Below are positions 6,845 to 14,458 of a stretch of 43,325 nt of DNA, in pieces. Origin of the DNA: a virus; the IMG/VR virus record IMGVR_UViG_3300047494_000040, positions 1 to 43,325 of that record. One strand, written 5' to 3'. Both the position numbers and the translations under genes were made by a program. The notes under the pieces are model-generated. The model searched no databases. It saw only the letters and a list, made by a program, of their open reading frames with translations, and had not been told where the DNA came from. How positions within the stretch are numbered: position 1 is the stretch's first letter; every line of letters starts with the position of its first letter.

Positions 6845-7417
6845 TTAGTTTGAACCGTAGCGAGCTTTTCCGCGGGCCACTTGGTCCTTTGGAAGGCTAA
6901 CGAAGGCCACTTCTTCTTCTCTGGCGTTAAGGTGCGCGTTCTTGACCTTGGCAGCCTTGTTACGCACTTTGTTCTCCTTGTCGAATTTGTCTTCGTCAGG
7001 GTTGTGGATGTGCTGGGAACCGCCGCGTGTACCTACGGCCTTGGATCCGAACTCAACGATCTCTTCTGAGCTATCGTTCTCTTTCTTGTCCTGAACGTCG
7101 TCGTCAGAGAGGATCTCGTCGTCCAGCTCTTGGCCTTCGGAGTCCTTGTCCATCTCGGAGTTCTTCTTCTTCATCTCGTCGAGCTCGTTGGCCATGTCCA
7201 TGTGCTTCTTGACGAGGTCATTAACTGAATGCTCTTCGTCTCCTACCTTAACCATGTGGTCGCCGTTGGCGTAGCCGTTCATGTTGAGGATGGTGTCGTA
7301 TGCCTCTACCACCTTGGTGAGTGACATCTCTTTTTTGCTCTTGGGTAGCTCAACCATCATGCCGTCGAGGTCCATGCTGTTCTCCACCTTCGTGCGCTTG
7401 AAAATATTTAACTTCAT
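6845..7417 (-). CDS. Nested in-frame scaffold protein
   Basis: An internal ATG at 7417 (Met186 of the protease, MKLNIFKRTKVENS) is preceded by AAGGAG (7424-7429) with a 6-base gap, a better ribosome site than that of the full-length gene. Translation from here gives a 190-residue charged helical protein in the same frame, ending at the same stop. This is the lambda C/Nu3 arrangement, where free scaffold is made in excess of the protease fusion. The sequence shows the start site; its use is inferred. Confidence 0.68.
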   Translation of the reverse strand: MKLNIFKRTKVENSMDLDGMMVELPKSKKEMSLTKVVEAYDTILNMNGYANGDHMVKVGDEEHSVNDLVKKHMDMANELDEMKKKNSEMDKDSEGQELDDEILSDDDVQDKKENDSSEEIVEFGSKAVGTRGGSQHIHNPDEDKFDKENKVRNKAAKVKNAHLNAREEEVAFVSLPKDQVARGKARYGSN

Positions 7418-7972
7418 CTTTGTCTCCTTGTTATCGTTTGAATTTGCAAGCCTCTTCAGCTCAACAGTTTTTTCTTCGTTGTAGTTCTTGAATTGTTCCG
7501 GGGTATAGATCACTGACTCCTCGTACCTCGGATGCTGGACTATAGCTAGGTGCTCGAACTCCCCGCCAAGGACCTCCTTATCGTAGTCGACACCGTTCCA
7601 TGTCCCGCCTGAGCCGAAGCTATTCGGGATGTAGGCGTTGGATAGTCTAAATCTGTCTTGTTTAATAGCTTTGAGTCCGCGCTCGCTTACGATGATGAAC
7701 TTGCACCATGTCTTGCCGTCTGCCGCGTTGTAGAAGCTCTCCACCACCCAGCCGTCGGCCTCAGACCTGAGCTCGTTAATGTTTTCCTCGACTGACTCCA
7801 CATGCTCGACATATATGGGACGTCCCGCGAAGGTGGGACTCATGTTTCGTATAGTGTTCTCGTTTATAAATACGGTAAGCGTGGGTTTGTCGGGCTGTTC
7901 GTAGCGCGCTACACCTGGATAGAAGTGCATCCCGTAGAACACTTCACCTTTGCCTTGTGCGTTTGTGATCAC
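6845..7972 (-). CDS. Prohead protease-scaffold fusion (DUF2213-like)
   Basis: 375 residues. It starts at GTG 7972, overlapping the upstream TGA (GTGA). The N-terminal half (1 to about 165) is DUF2213-like: TFAGRPIYVEHVES, RFRLSNAYIPNSF and GGEFEHLAIVQHPRY. His57, Ser111 or His141/147 are candidate catalytic residues; the exact set cannot be fixed by eye. The C-terminal half (about 186-375) is highly charged and helical, rich in Lys, Glu and Asp, as scaffold domains are. Such proteins guide capsid assembly and then clear the scaffold by proteolysis. The scaffold half has its own internal start (next entry). Confidence 0.8.
   Translation of the reverse strand: MITNAQGKGEVFYGMHFYPGVARYEQPDKPTLTVFINENTIRNMSPTFAGRPIYVEHVESVEENINELRSEADGWVVESFYNAADGKTWCKFIIVSERGLKAIKQDRFRLSNAYIPNSFGSGGTWNGVDYDKEVLGGEFEHLAIVQHPRYEESVIYTPEQFKNYNEEKTVELKRLANSNDNKETKMKLNIFKRTKVENSMDLDGMMVELPKSKKEMSLTKVVEAYDTILNMNGYANGDHMVKVGDEEHSVNDLVKKHMDMANELDEMKKKNSEMDKDSEGQELDDEILSDDDVQDKKENDSSEEIVEFGSKAVGTRGGSQHIHNPDEDKFDKENKVRNKAAKVKNAHLNAREEEVAFVSLPKDQVARGKARYGSN
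7424..7429 (-). promoter_or_regulatory. Internal ribosome binding site for the nested scaffold
   Basis: AAGGAG on the minus strand, six bases before ATG 7417 and deep inside the protease reading frame. The codons around it (KRLANSNDNKETK) form a polar linker, where a ribosome site could evolve without harming the protease fold. Confidence 0.65.
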
Positions 7973-8328
7973 GGCAAGAAGCTTATCACACTGTAACCCG
8001 TAGTCGCGCTGGCGTTAACTGCCTTAAGCGAGATCCGTGTTCCAGAGTTTACGTTTATCGTGAGAGGTACCTGCATGCATGAGCTGATAGGAGCTGTGAG
8101 CTGGTCTACCTCGTTGCCGACTGATCCGAATGCCACCTTCACAATCTGTCCGCTGTTGTCGCAGATGATGATGGTTCCTGAAGTAATCGGAGCATTGCCG
8201 AACGTGACGTACGCGCCTGTCGTGACGTTAGTTCCTGCATATGAAAGGGTCATTACGTTTGATGCTTGGGAGAAGGAAGACGCCAGCGTCATGGCGATGA
8301 GGATCAGTCCGATAAAACCAATTTTCAT
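7969..8328 (-). CDS. Secreted small protein inside the head module
   Basis: 119 residues; start ATG 8328 overlapping the upstream TAA (TAATG). The N-terminus MKIGFIGLILIAMTLASS then FSQASNV is a textbook Sec signal peptide, with likely cleavage after an Ala-x-Ala-type site near residue 22. The mature part (about 95 residues) is beta-rich with two cysteines (ICDNSG and SSCMQV) that could form a disulfide in the periplasm. Export is odd for a gene between the Mu F-like head protein and the protease, since both neighbours act in the cytoplasm. It is coupled to both by overlaps. I do not recognise the family. Confidence 0.68.
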   Translation of the reverse strand: MKIGFIGLILIAMTLASSFSQASNVMTLSYAGTNVTTGAYVTFGNAPITSGTIIICDNSGQIVKVAFGSVGNEVDQLTAPISSCMQVPLTINVNSGTRISLKAVNASATTGYSVISFLP

Positions 8329-9353
8329 TAGGTCCCCTTTTTGAAGCTCACCACAGGTATCGCGTAACACCTGCAGTTGTAGTCCTCACCGGGGTTGTTC
8401 CTCGCGCCGGTGTCCCTATTGGTTATAGGGGGATTATTCCATCTTTGCGTCGTTCCATCAAGTACTGCGTGGTCGTGTCTCACCATGCCCTTAACGTAAA
8501 CTCCGCCCTTAGCTTGTACCGGCCTGTTAACAGTCTTCCAGATATAGGACCTTACTCCGGACTCTTCATATCTGACCTGCTTGAACTTGCTGAGCAAAAG
8601 CCTGGTCTCTTGTCTTGCGAGGAACTTAGCTTTGTTTATGGAGGTGTCGTGCGAGTCCTTAACTATCTTGACCGCAGCGTCTCTTCTGTTCCCCGCGAAA
8701 ACTGATGCTTGCACATCCTTACGGAGTTTCGCAATTTCTTTTTGAGTCCAGTCCTTGATTTCGAGCTTTAGATTGTTCTGCCACTCTTCTGCTATTTTCT
8801 CACGGGACTCATCGGTCAGCTGTGGAGGAATACTTAGAGCACTGGCTTTCTTACTAAGTGAACCGTTAAGTTCCTTATCCACTTTCCATATTGTCTTATC
8901 GAAAAGGTCAGACACCTTAAGCTTGTCGGCAATTTCTTCCGGCAGTATCTGCGATAACTTCTTATCTAAGGCATCCAACTTTCGTTGGAAGTTTGTGAGG
9001 CTGGCTGATATGGCGTTTCGGACTTCTAGAGGCAAAGACGATTGTGGGAGTTTGAACGTCCCTGTTTTACGTTCCCACTGTGAACCCATCGCCTTTAGAT
9101 CCTTGGAGATCGAAGCGTTGAACCGTCCACTAAATGATCCACGATAAAACTGTATCCGTCCAGTCCTGATTGCTTCGAGTAAGCCATCCTTTGAGTTTAT
9201 GATTGCGGATTTATCAACACCTAGCTCCTTTATGATTGGAAAATAGATTTCTCTTCTAAGTAAATCCCTGATCGCAGCTTCAATTTTCTCATAATCTTCA
9301 TCGTTCTCCTTTATGGGAGTGAACTCAATGGTGGTTACTTGGGTTGATTGCAT
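8328..9353 (-). CDS. Minor head protein (Mu gpF / SPP1 gp7-like)
   Basis: 341 residues from ATG 9353, overlapping the end of the YkgJ-like gene by 19 bases. The C-terminal domain carries the family signature: FLARQETRLLLSKFKQVRY, then YIWKTVNRP, VRHDHAVLDGTTQRWNNPP, and NNPGEDYNCRCYAIPV with the conserved Pro-Gly and Cys-Arg-Cys. The N-terminal 200 residues are charged and helical. Proteins of this group are minor capsid or ejected proteins that bind the portal and are needed for head morphogenesis. Position between portal and protease is standard. Confidence 0.88.
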   Translation of the reverse strand: MQSTQVTTIEFTPIKENDEDYEKIEAAIRDLLRREIYFPIIKELGVDKSAIINSKDGLLEAIRTGRIQFYRGSFSGRFNASISKDLKAMGSQWERKTGTFKLPQSSLPLEVRNAISASLTNFQRKLDALDKKLSQILPEEIADKLKVSDLFDKTIWKVDKELNGSLSKKASALSIPPQLTDESREKIAEEWQNNLKLEIKDWTQKEIAKLRKDVQASVFAGNRRDAAVKIVKDSHDTSINKAKFLARQETRLLLSKFKQVRYEESGVRSYIWKTVNRPVQAKGGVYVKGMVRHDHAVLDGTTQRWNNPPITNRDTGARNNPGEDYNCRCYAIPVVSFKKGT

Positions 9354-9766
9354 AGTTCCTTATCCGCCTCTATCTGATTGAATAGTAGATCCAGTGGCTG
9401 CGTATCGCCCTTATTTACCCCGGGACACGCTTTCGCTATGGATACCCATCTCTCGGCGGTTATGTTCTCCGGCCAGAAAGGAAAAGTTCTGCACTGAGTG
9501 GGGCGGGCCTCATAGACTGAGCACTTTCCATCCTTAAGGAAACGGCACGTGCCTTCAGGACTATCGAGTACCCGCTGCCTTGATTTTTCATTAGCGAACC
9601 TTGTGCTGTCAAACTCAAGCTCTACGGCGAAATCCGTCCAGTGCTGTGCTAGGTGCATGGTAAGGTTATGGATGTCTTTCTGTGTCAGATACACGAAGCC
9701 CGCGACGCCGTCCCAAGATGGCTTACAGCATTTTCCCCCACATGTGTCCTGACACTGGAACCTCAT
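9335..9766 (-). CDS. YkgJ-family cysteine cluster protein
   Basis: 143 residues. I chose ATG 9766 (MRFQCQDTCGGKCC) because it overlaps the TGA of the preceding 22-codon frame by ATGA; a GTG 15 bases further upstream lacks a ribosome site. The cysteines CQDTCGGKCCK, then GTCRFLKDGKCSVYEARPTQ, CRTFPFWP and a late AKACPG match the YkgJ/CxxCxxCC zinc- or iron-chelating family. The biochemical role of this family is poorly known; in phages it often sits near terminase and portal genes. The sequence supports metal binding; a role in head assembly is only suggested by context. Confidence 0.8.
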   Translation of the reverse strand: MRFQCQDTCGGKCCKPSWDGVAGFVYLTQKDIHNLTMHLAQHWTDFAVELEFDSTRFANEKSRQRVLDSPEGTCRFLKDGKCSVYEARPTQCRTFPFWPENITAERWVSIAKACPGVNKGDTQPLDLLFNQIEADKELCNQPK

Positions 9767-9831
9767 CGTCGGCCGCACCACATGGCCGCGAAAAGTATTA
9801 TCAGAATGACCCCGACCCAGAAGTCCTTCAT
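9763..9831 (-). CDS. 22-residue membrane micro-protein
   Basis: A tiny frame from ATG 9831, overlapping the upstream TGA by ATGA, to TGA 9763-9765, which overlaps the next ATG by ATGA. It reads MKDFWVGVILIILFAAMWC and ends in GRR: one hydrophobic helix with a basic C-terminus. The two exact ATGA overlaps and the ideal single-pass composition support it as a real gene. Function unknown. Confidence 0.62.
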   Translation of the reverse strand: MKDFWVGVILIILFAAMWCGRR

Positions 9832-9974
9832 CTCAACCACCATAGCGAGACCAGAAAACCAATATCAAGACCCATAAACCAAACCAGAATGAAATCTGTA
9901 GTGGTCGGCCAGTCAATTGGGATTGGAGGGCATGGATCATCTCTAAGGTCCTTAAGTAGATTTATTTCGATCAT
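9828..9974 (-). CDS. 48-residue membrane micro-protein
   Basis: ATG 9974 overlaps the upstream TGA (ATGA). The protein starts MIEINLLKDLRDDPCPPIP and ends in a hydrophobic helix (DFILVWFMGLDIGFLVSLWW). The open frame reaches further upstream but only inside the preceding gene. A single-pass membrane protein in the head gene run is unexpected; lysis timing, membrane anchoring or DNA entry are guesses. It is translationally linked to both neighbours. Confidence 0.62.
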   Translation of the reverse strand: MIEINLLKDLRDDPCPPIPIDWPTTTDFILVWFMGLDIGFLVSLWWLR

Positions 9975-10336
9975 TGAACTGGAGTGTTGCCGTATACCGT
10001 TAGGAGGTTTACTCCTCTGAAGTATGTGGTCGATCCGGCGATAATGCATTGGGTGAGTATCTCTTTGTTTATCCCCTCTCCGCAATTAAGTGTATCGGCC
10101 GCCGCAAGCGTTAGTGTAAACGTTCCGGGAGCCGTGACTTGGTTGCCGAGTGCGTGCTGCGAGTTCGGAAAGGTAATGACACCGGCCAGATTAGACCCTT
10201 GAATCTGTGAGCTCAAGGAGGCGCCGGTTAGGTTCTGTGGGTTTCCCAGGTCATCGGTGGCGAGCAGGGCCAGGACGACGTTGTCTCCTTGTGTGAACTC
10301 AATGGGTAGTAACGGGTTCTGCGCTGTTAATAACAT
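9971..10336 (-). CDS. Hypothetical beta-rich protein
   Basis: 121 residues from ATG 10336; its first 38 bases overlap the end of the SEC-C gene. The sequence is low in charge and strand-rich (EFTQGDNVVLALLATDDLGN, APGTFTLTLAAADTL), with a possible single Ig-like or BppU-type sandwich. No signal peptide or membrane segment. Its place between portal and head morphogenesis genes suggests a minor virion or assembly factor. I do not recognise the family. Confidence 0.6.
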   Translation of the reverse strand: MLLTAQNPLLPIEFTQGDNVVLALLATDDLGNPQNLTGASLSSQIQGSNLAGVITFPNSQHALGNQVTAPGTFTLTLAAADTLNCGEGINKEILTQCIIAGSTTYFRGVNLLTVYGNTPVQ

Positions 10337-10772
10337 CTTGCTTCATCCTCTCTATGTTCTCTTCGTCTTCTTTTCTCTTGCGTTGGATCTCTTCCATAAC
10401 GCGCGGGTGTATCAGATGCTCGACCCTGTCGTTCTTTCCGTCGTGAAGGAACACGAGGTCGGGCTTGTGCATCTGACTTCTAAACTCTGCGGCCTGCTTT
10501 TCTGTTACCCACGGGGCCAGCTTGTCCCGGCAGCACCGCTTGAACTTCTGCCCGCTGTGACACGGACATCTCATGTTGGGCTGAAGCTTTAGCAGGGGAT
10601 TGTATGTCCAACCTGGGGGCGGCTTGGCTGAGAGCCTTACTAGCTTCGTTTTGGGCTGTTGGCTGGTAGATGTGTCCGACACTGTTGGCTGTGGTGAATG
10701 CGACTCCCCTGAGCCTGTCTCCGATTTCTTTTTGTCTGATGGCTTCCTCAGCCTCTTTTCCTGCTTGAGCAT
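10299..10772 (-). CDS. SEC-C zinc motif protein
   Basis: 157 residues from ATG 10772, which has GAGGCGG six bases upstream (a second ATG lies five codons earlier). Residues 1-60 are a low-complexity Lys/Ser/Pro/Thr region; residues about 68-88 hold MRCPCHSGQKFKRCC, the SEC-C pattern Cys-x-Cys-x8-Cys-Cys that binds zinc in SecA tails and many small proteins. The C-terminus is a charged helix. Its first 293 bases overlap, in another frame, the Fis-like HTH gene. Either the overlap is genuine or the two are parts of one gene joined by a +1 shift or indel. Function unknown. Confidence 0.68.
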   Translation of the reverse strand: MLKQEKRLRKPSDKKKSETGSGESHSPQPTVSDTSTSQQPKTKLVRLSAKPPPGWTYNPLLKLQPNMRCPCHSGQKFKRCCRDKLAPWVTEKQAAEFRSQMHKPDLVFLHDGKNDRVEHLIHPRVMEEIQRKRKEDEENIERMKQDVINSAEPVTTH

Positions 10773-10956
10773 TGTAATCCGCCTCATATTTCTCGAGCTT
10801 GTTGTCCAGCGTCCTTATGGCTATCCCCAGCATCCCTGCTGTCTGCGTCTTGTTCTCACGGCAGAACTTGTAGGCCGCGAGTATGCAGTGCTTCTCCATC
10901 TCCTCGAGCGTGATACCCGGCACCCAGTTTATGTTTACGTTAGGGTTTTGAAACAT
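10480..10956 (-). CDS. Fis-type helix-turn-helix protein (C-terminus uncertain)
   Basis: 158 residues from ATG 10956, which lies inside the end of the preceding gene. Residues about 14-56 (TLEEMEKHCILAAYKFCREN, then KTQTAGMLGIAIRTLDNKLE) match the Fis/NtrC-type HTH, in which a glutamate-rich first helix is followed by an NKTQ-A-LGI-RTL-NKL core. The following helical part to about residue 82 looks real. The remaining 75 residues overlap the SEC-C frame and are Ala/Gln/Ser-rich, so the true C-terminus may lie in the other frame. It could be a DNA-binding regulator or packaging factor encoded just after the portal. Confidence 0.62.
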   Translation of the reverse strand: MFQNPNVNINWVPGITLEEMEKHCILAAYKFCRENKTQTAGMLGIAIRTLDNKLEKYEADYNAQAGKEAEEAIRQKEIGDRLRGVAFTTANSVGHIYQPTAQNEASKALSQAAPRLDIQSPAKASAQHEMSVSQRAEVQAVLPGQAGPVGNRKAGRRV

Positions 10957-11188
10957 GCTGTCTCCTGTCCTTGCGGTTTAGCTTCTTTACGCTCTGGGCT
11001 TCCTGCATCCGCTTTTGTATAACCGCGTATATCTCGGCGCCCCAGAACTCGGCCGCAGAGTAGTGAGATATTGGTATCGACGGAAGGCCGATCCTCTGAA
11101 TGTCTCCTGCCAGGTAGAACTTAAACATTTCGCCCCCGTCATCCTCGATTACGAGCATCACTTTCCTGGGCGTCTTCTCTTCACTCAT
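10940..11188 (-). CDS. Hypothetical small acidic-basic protein
   Basis: 82 residues, start ATG 11188 overlapping the portal TGA (ATGA). The sequence MSEEKTPRKVMLVIEDDGG is followed by a compact alpha/beta region and a basic tail, KKLNRKDRRQHVSKP. No family recognised. The basic C-terminus and position behind the portal would fit a small nucleic-acid or portal-associated factor, but this is inference. It overlaps the HTH gene by 17 bases. Confidence 0.62.
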   Translation of the reverse strand: MSEEKTPRKVMLVIEDDGGEMFKFYLAGDIQRIGLPSIPISHYSAAEFWGAEIYAVIQKRMQEAQSVKKLNRKDRRQHVSKP

Positions 11189-12972
11189 AAGAACTTACCT
11201 CCGTTCTTCTTGTACCACCAAACCTTGAACTGCCACCTTAGACCGTTTCCGAACGTCCTTCGTGCAGCGGCATCGGCCGCCCTCCAAAGTGCCTCGTCAG
11301 AGACTGCTGGTGACTCGAATATGTCTTTTCTTCTGTGATCAATCCACGCGTCTCCGCCATCCGCCATGTAGCTTGCGCGGTCGAACTCCACTGAGTTCAG
11401 AGATTTTTGCTTATCGCTCTCGCTGTATGGCTTCACGCCCTTAATCATGTTCCTGATCTTGTCCTTGAGCGAGAGATTGGCCTTGTCGAATCTGTTCGCG
11501 CCTTTGCCATCCGGATCTTCGGTATCAGCCTCCTGTGGATCTTTGGATCCGCCCTCTTGAGCCACACCGCTAAGCTCAGGATCGGTACTGTCGAGACCGG
11601 AGTCGGTTGTGTCGAGCTGGATGTCAAATAAATTTCCTTTATTACACGCGTCCCTGAATTCTAATGTCGTTAGCTCGTTCATCTGCTTGGCTTGCATAAG
11701 CCTTTCGAACTTCGCGGTCTTCACCGTCTCTTGATCCGTGGCGCTGAGCTCTCTTAGTGGCTTGAACTCAATCTCTAGATCGTCAGGTATGAAACCGAAG
11801 AGCTGTTGGCATCTGATCTCGAGCATCGTGACCAAGTGATACTTGAGCTTCGATCTTACCTCGGACTCAACCATGGAGTTGTAGTTCTCCTGGTCGTTTT
11901 GATCGGTGTTGTTCATCCCGCCGTTCTCGGATGTGCCGAAGAGCTTCGATATCGGCATGCGCATGTCGGCGGCAACTTGTCTGCGGATACCTTCCATGGC
12001 CTCAGCAAGACCTGAGAAGGATAATTGCTTGTGGTCGTAGTCGTCCTCTGAGTCCATGACGATCGCGTTCTGATAGTTCTTCTGCCAGTTGGCCATGGCG
12101 ACTCTCTGCTGAACCTGGGCCTGTCCGTTAGGTGATAGGAGAGTTGTCACCAAGTTCTTGATCTTGTATACGTCGAGTTTAAACTCATCGAGCACCTCGA
12201 AGCCGAGGTCGGTTGCCTTTAGGTATTGGTTGATGGACCTGACCAGGGTCTCAACCACTGAAAACCCCCAACCCCGGAGTCTAGGCCTGACAAAGCTCGG
12301 AGCGACCATACCCTTAAGGCGCATGACGCGGGTCTTATGCAGGTTTTCCGAATAATAGTTGTAGAACTCGAACTCTGGTGCCTGTAGCTGTGAGTCGTAG
12401 CCCTCGGTGTTCTGCTTATCCCAGAAGAGCTCCCACATGTCCACGGCCCTGAATTCAATCTCAGTGTTCTTGTTTATCTTCTCGATCTGTAAAGGAAGCT
12501 CGGGATCCTGGTCGTTCAGTAGGATCAGTATGCCGGCACCGCCGAACAGACGTTCCCACTTCGATGCCCAGCCTGCTGTGCCAAGATCGTCCGCACGGTC
12601 CTGCGCTATCTGAAGATCTTTAATTTGCTGCTCATCCAGCTGCTTGGACTTAATCATGATGCCGCCGCGAAGTCCGTCGTCTACCGGGACTGTCGTAACA
12701 GTCTGTATCAATCCTATCTCCACGAACGCCTGGGATAGCAACTGCCTGAAGTTTGATACGAGATACCATCGCATATTCGAGAACATGGTGGAGGAGTCGG
12801 ACACGGCTTCGTTTTGACCACCGTAACCAGGAATACCACCGAAGGGGTTACCCCATCCGATCGCATCACCCATTCCATTATTAATGCGTGGAACGGGAGG
12901 TTCAGTTATCGAAGTCATTCCGCCATTCGATACGGTCTGGTTGTTTAGGTTCTTGTTTCTCTTGCGAGCCAT
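11185..12972 (-). CDS. Portal protein (DUF1073 / Phage_portal_3 type)
   Basis: 595 residues from ATG 12972, 10 bases after TerL. The N-terminal region has WYLVSNFRQLLSQAFVEIGL and WERLFGGAGILILLND, the core has FSGLAEAMEGIRRQVAADMR followed by MPISKLFGTS, all typical of DUF1073 portals. The dodecameric portal is the DNA entry and exit vertex and binds TerL. The acidic linker (about 475-510) leads to an extra C-terminal segment of about 90 residues (RASYMADGGDAWIDHRR to WYKKNGGKFL) that I do not see as part of the usual portal. Some DUF1073 proteins carry an Acb1 nuclease domain; its paired HxT/HxS motifs are absent here. Confidence 0.9.
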   Translation of the reverse strand: MARKRNKNLNNQTVSNGGMTSITEPPVPRINNGMGDAIGWGNPFGGIPGYGGQNEAVSDSSTMFSNMRWYLVSNFRQLLSQAFVEIGLIQTVTTVPVDDGLRGGIMIKSKQLDEQQIKDLQIAQDRADDLGTAGWASKWERLFGGAGILILLNDQDPELPLQIEKINKNTEIEFRAVDMWELFWDKQNTEGYDSQLQAPEFEFYNYYSENLHKTRVMRLKGMVAPSFVRPRLRGWGFSVVETLVRSINQYLKATDLGFEVLDEFKLDVYKIKNLVTTLLSPNGQAQVQQRVAMANWQKNYQNAIVMDSEDDYDHKQLSFSGLAEAMEGIRRQVAADMRMPISKLFGTSENGGMNNTDQNDQENYNSMVESEVRSKLKYHLVTMLEIRCQQLFGFIPDDLEIEFKPLRELSATDQETVKTAKFERLMQAKQMNELTTLEFRDACNKGNLFDIQLDTTDSGLDSTDPELSGVAQEGGSKDPQEADTEDPDGKGANRFDKANLSLKDKIRNMIKGVKPYSESDKQKSLNSVEFDRASYMADGGDAWIDHRRKDIFESPAVSDEALWRAADAAARRTFGNGLRWQFKVWWYKKNGGKFL

Positions 12973-12982
12973 CTCTTCTCCC

Positions 12983-14458
12983 TCATAGTACGTCTAATAT
13001 GCTGACTTTGTTTTGCGAGTAAACCTTCTTGACCGCGTCGACCAGGCAGTCCACGAAATCATCGTGTTTTCCCTTAGGAAACGCAAGGACCTCGGCGACC
13101 AGGTCATCCTTGATGGCTATGTCCTGGTTGATGTAAACCTTCCTAGTGCTTAGGTAAGGCACGGCGTTGTTTGCGCGTTCGGTCTTGTTTAGTCTTCGAT
13201 CCTTAAAGAACTCATCCACATCACCTTCCGAAGGCATGATCAACCCTAATCTTCTGAACCTTTGATTTAGATATATCCCGTGTCCCTTAGGTTCGATATA
13301 GGCCCCGCGAAATCCCCACGCAGCAGCATGCTTGTTCATGAATGCGACCGCTGGTATCTCTACTTCAGATGCCTTGATTTGCCTTCGAAACACGTCGATT
13401 AAAAATAGTTTGTCGTACTTAAAGCCCCAGGCCGCGAGCACCGTATAATCCGACTCCTGCTTATCCGTATAGGCCGTGTCACCGGTGATGAAAGTGAAGT
13501 CGTAGACCTGGTGCATGGTCGCATACTCGAACATGGATCCAGAGAAGAGACCGCCACCGTCGATGATGGGTGACTGCTGATAGAGCGATGCCCAACCCCT
13601 TGGTCCAGATGTGGCCTTAATTTGGTTAAGCTGATCTATGTTGTACTTCGATGGCCACAAGGCCTCGCCGATCTTTCTTCTGTCGTTTGGATTTCGATCG
13701 TTCACCTTGATGGCTGGATACTCAACTATGTCCCATTGGATAGCCTTAGGATCCTCTGCCATCTGAGCGATTAGTCTCCCGGACAAATCATCCTCATGCC
13801 ATCGTGTTTGAGTGATGAGCACCTGGCCCTGCCGACCGTTCTTTAGGTCCGTTTCGAGCCTCGAGAACAAGTCATCCTTCCAGAAGCTCCAAAGCCTTTC
13901 GCGGAATGCCACCGAGTCAGCAGCCTCTCGTCCTTTGATTGGATCATCGATAATGATGAAGTTCGCACCCTTGCCTGTGAATGATCCGCCGACGCCCTGG
14001 CCTCTGTACTTACCCTTCTTAGTGCCTACGATGTGGTGTTCGGTAGAGTTACGGACGCCCTTCGTGTAGTTTACTCCGGATGGATATATCTTAGTGTTCG
14101 GGAATACAGCCTTGTATGCCGGAGAGTCTATGATGCTCTGTACGTCCACAGTCATGTCCCCAGCGAGCGAGTCCAGGTAGCTGGCTGCCATGATCTCGGT
14201 GTCAGGGTACAGGCCGTGGAGGAACGCTGGGAACCTCCTGGATACCAATTCTGATTTGCCGTGCCTCGGAGGCATGAACACCATGAGGAACTTTATGTCG
14301 CCCTTGGCGAAGGCGTTGAGCTTGTCGGATATCGCGCGGTGGTGCCAATTGATCCTATAGTCTTCCTTCGTGTACATCGTGAACGCCAAGAGATCGGTCC
14401 TTGCCCGCTCCACAAACTCTGTCTCCAGGTATTTAAGGTCTAACGCTTCACTTGTCAT
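12983..14458 (-). CDS. terL: Terminase large subunit
   Basis: 491 residues from ATG 14458, overlapping TerS by 11 bases. ATPase domain: Walker A PPRHGKS (63-69), Walker B FIIIDDP (167-173), coupling motif TRWHEDD (218-224). Nuclease domain: Asp326 in FITGDTAYTDKQ and the late Asp pair in GKHDDFVDCLVDA (463-475), consistent with the RNase H-like headful or cos cutting nuclease. It docks on the portal, hydrolyses ATP to pump DNA and cuts the concatemer. The packaging type cannot be read from sequence; the circular closure is compatible with circular permutation. Confidence 0.95.
   Translation of the reverse strand: MTSEALDLKYLETEFVERARTDLLAFTMYTKEDYRINWHHRAISDKLNAFAKGDIKFLMVFMPPRHGKSELVSRRFPAFLHGLYPDTEIMAASYLDSLAGDMTVDVQSIIDSPAYKAVFPNTKIYPSGVNYTKGVRNSTEHHIVGTKKGKYRGQGVGGSFTGKGANFIIIDDPIKGREAADSVAFRERLWSFWKDDLFSRLETDLKNGRQGQVLITQTRWHEDDLSGRLIAQMAEDPKAIQWDIVEYPAIKVNDRNPNDRRKIGEALWPSKYNIDQLNQIKATSGPRGWASLYQQSPIIDGGGLFSGSMFEYATMHQVYDFTFITGDTAYTDKQESDYTVLAAWGFKYDKLFLIDVFRRQIKASEVEIPAVAFMNKHAAAWGFRGAYIEPKGHGIYLNQRFRRLGLIMPSEGDVDEFFKDRRLNKTERANNAVPYLSTRKVYINQDIAIKDDLVAEVLAFPKGKHDDFVDCLVDAVKKVYSQNKVSILDVL

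Noticed and set aside
11185-11520. Acb1-type anti-CBASS nuclease fused to the portal
   Set aside because: The DUF1073 family name is linked to Acb1, but the paired HxT/HxS phosphoesterase motifs are not present in this C-terminus.
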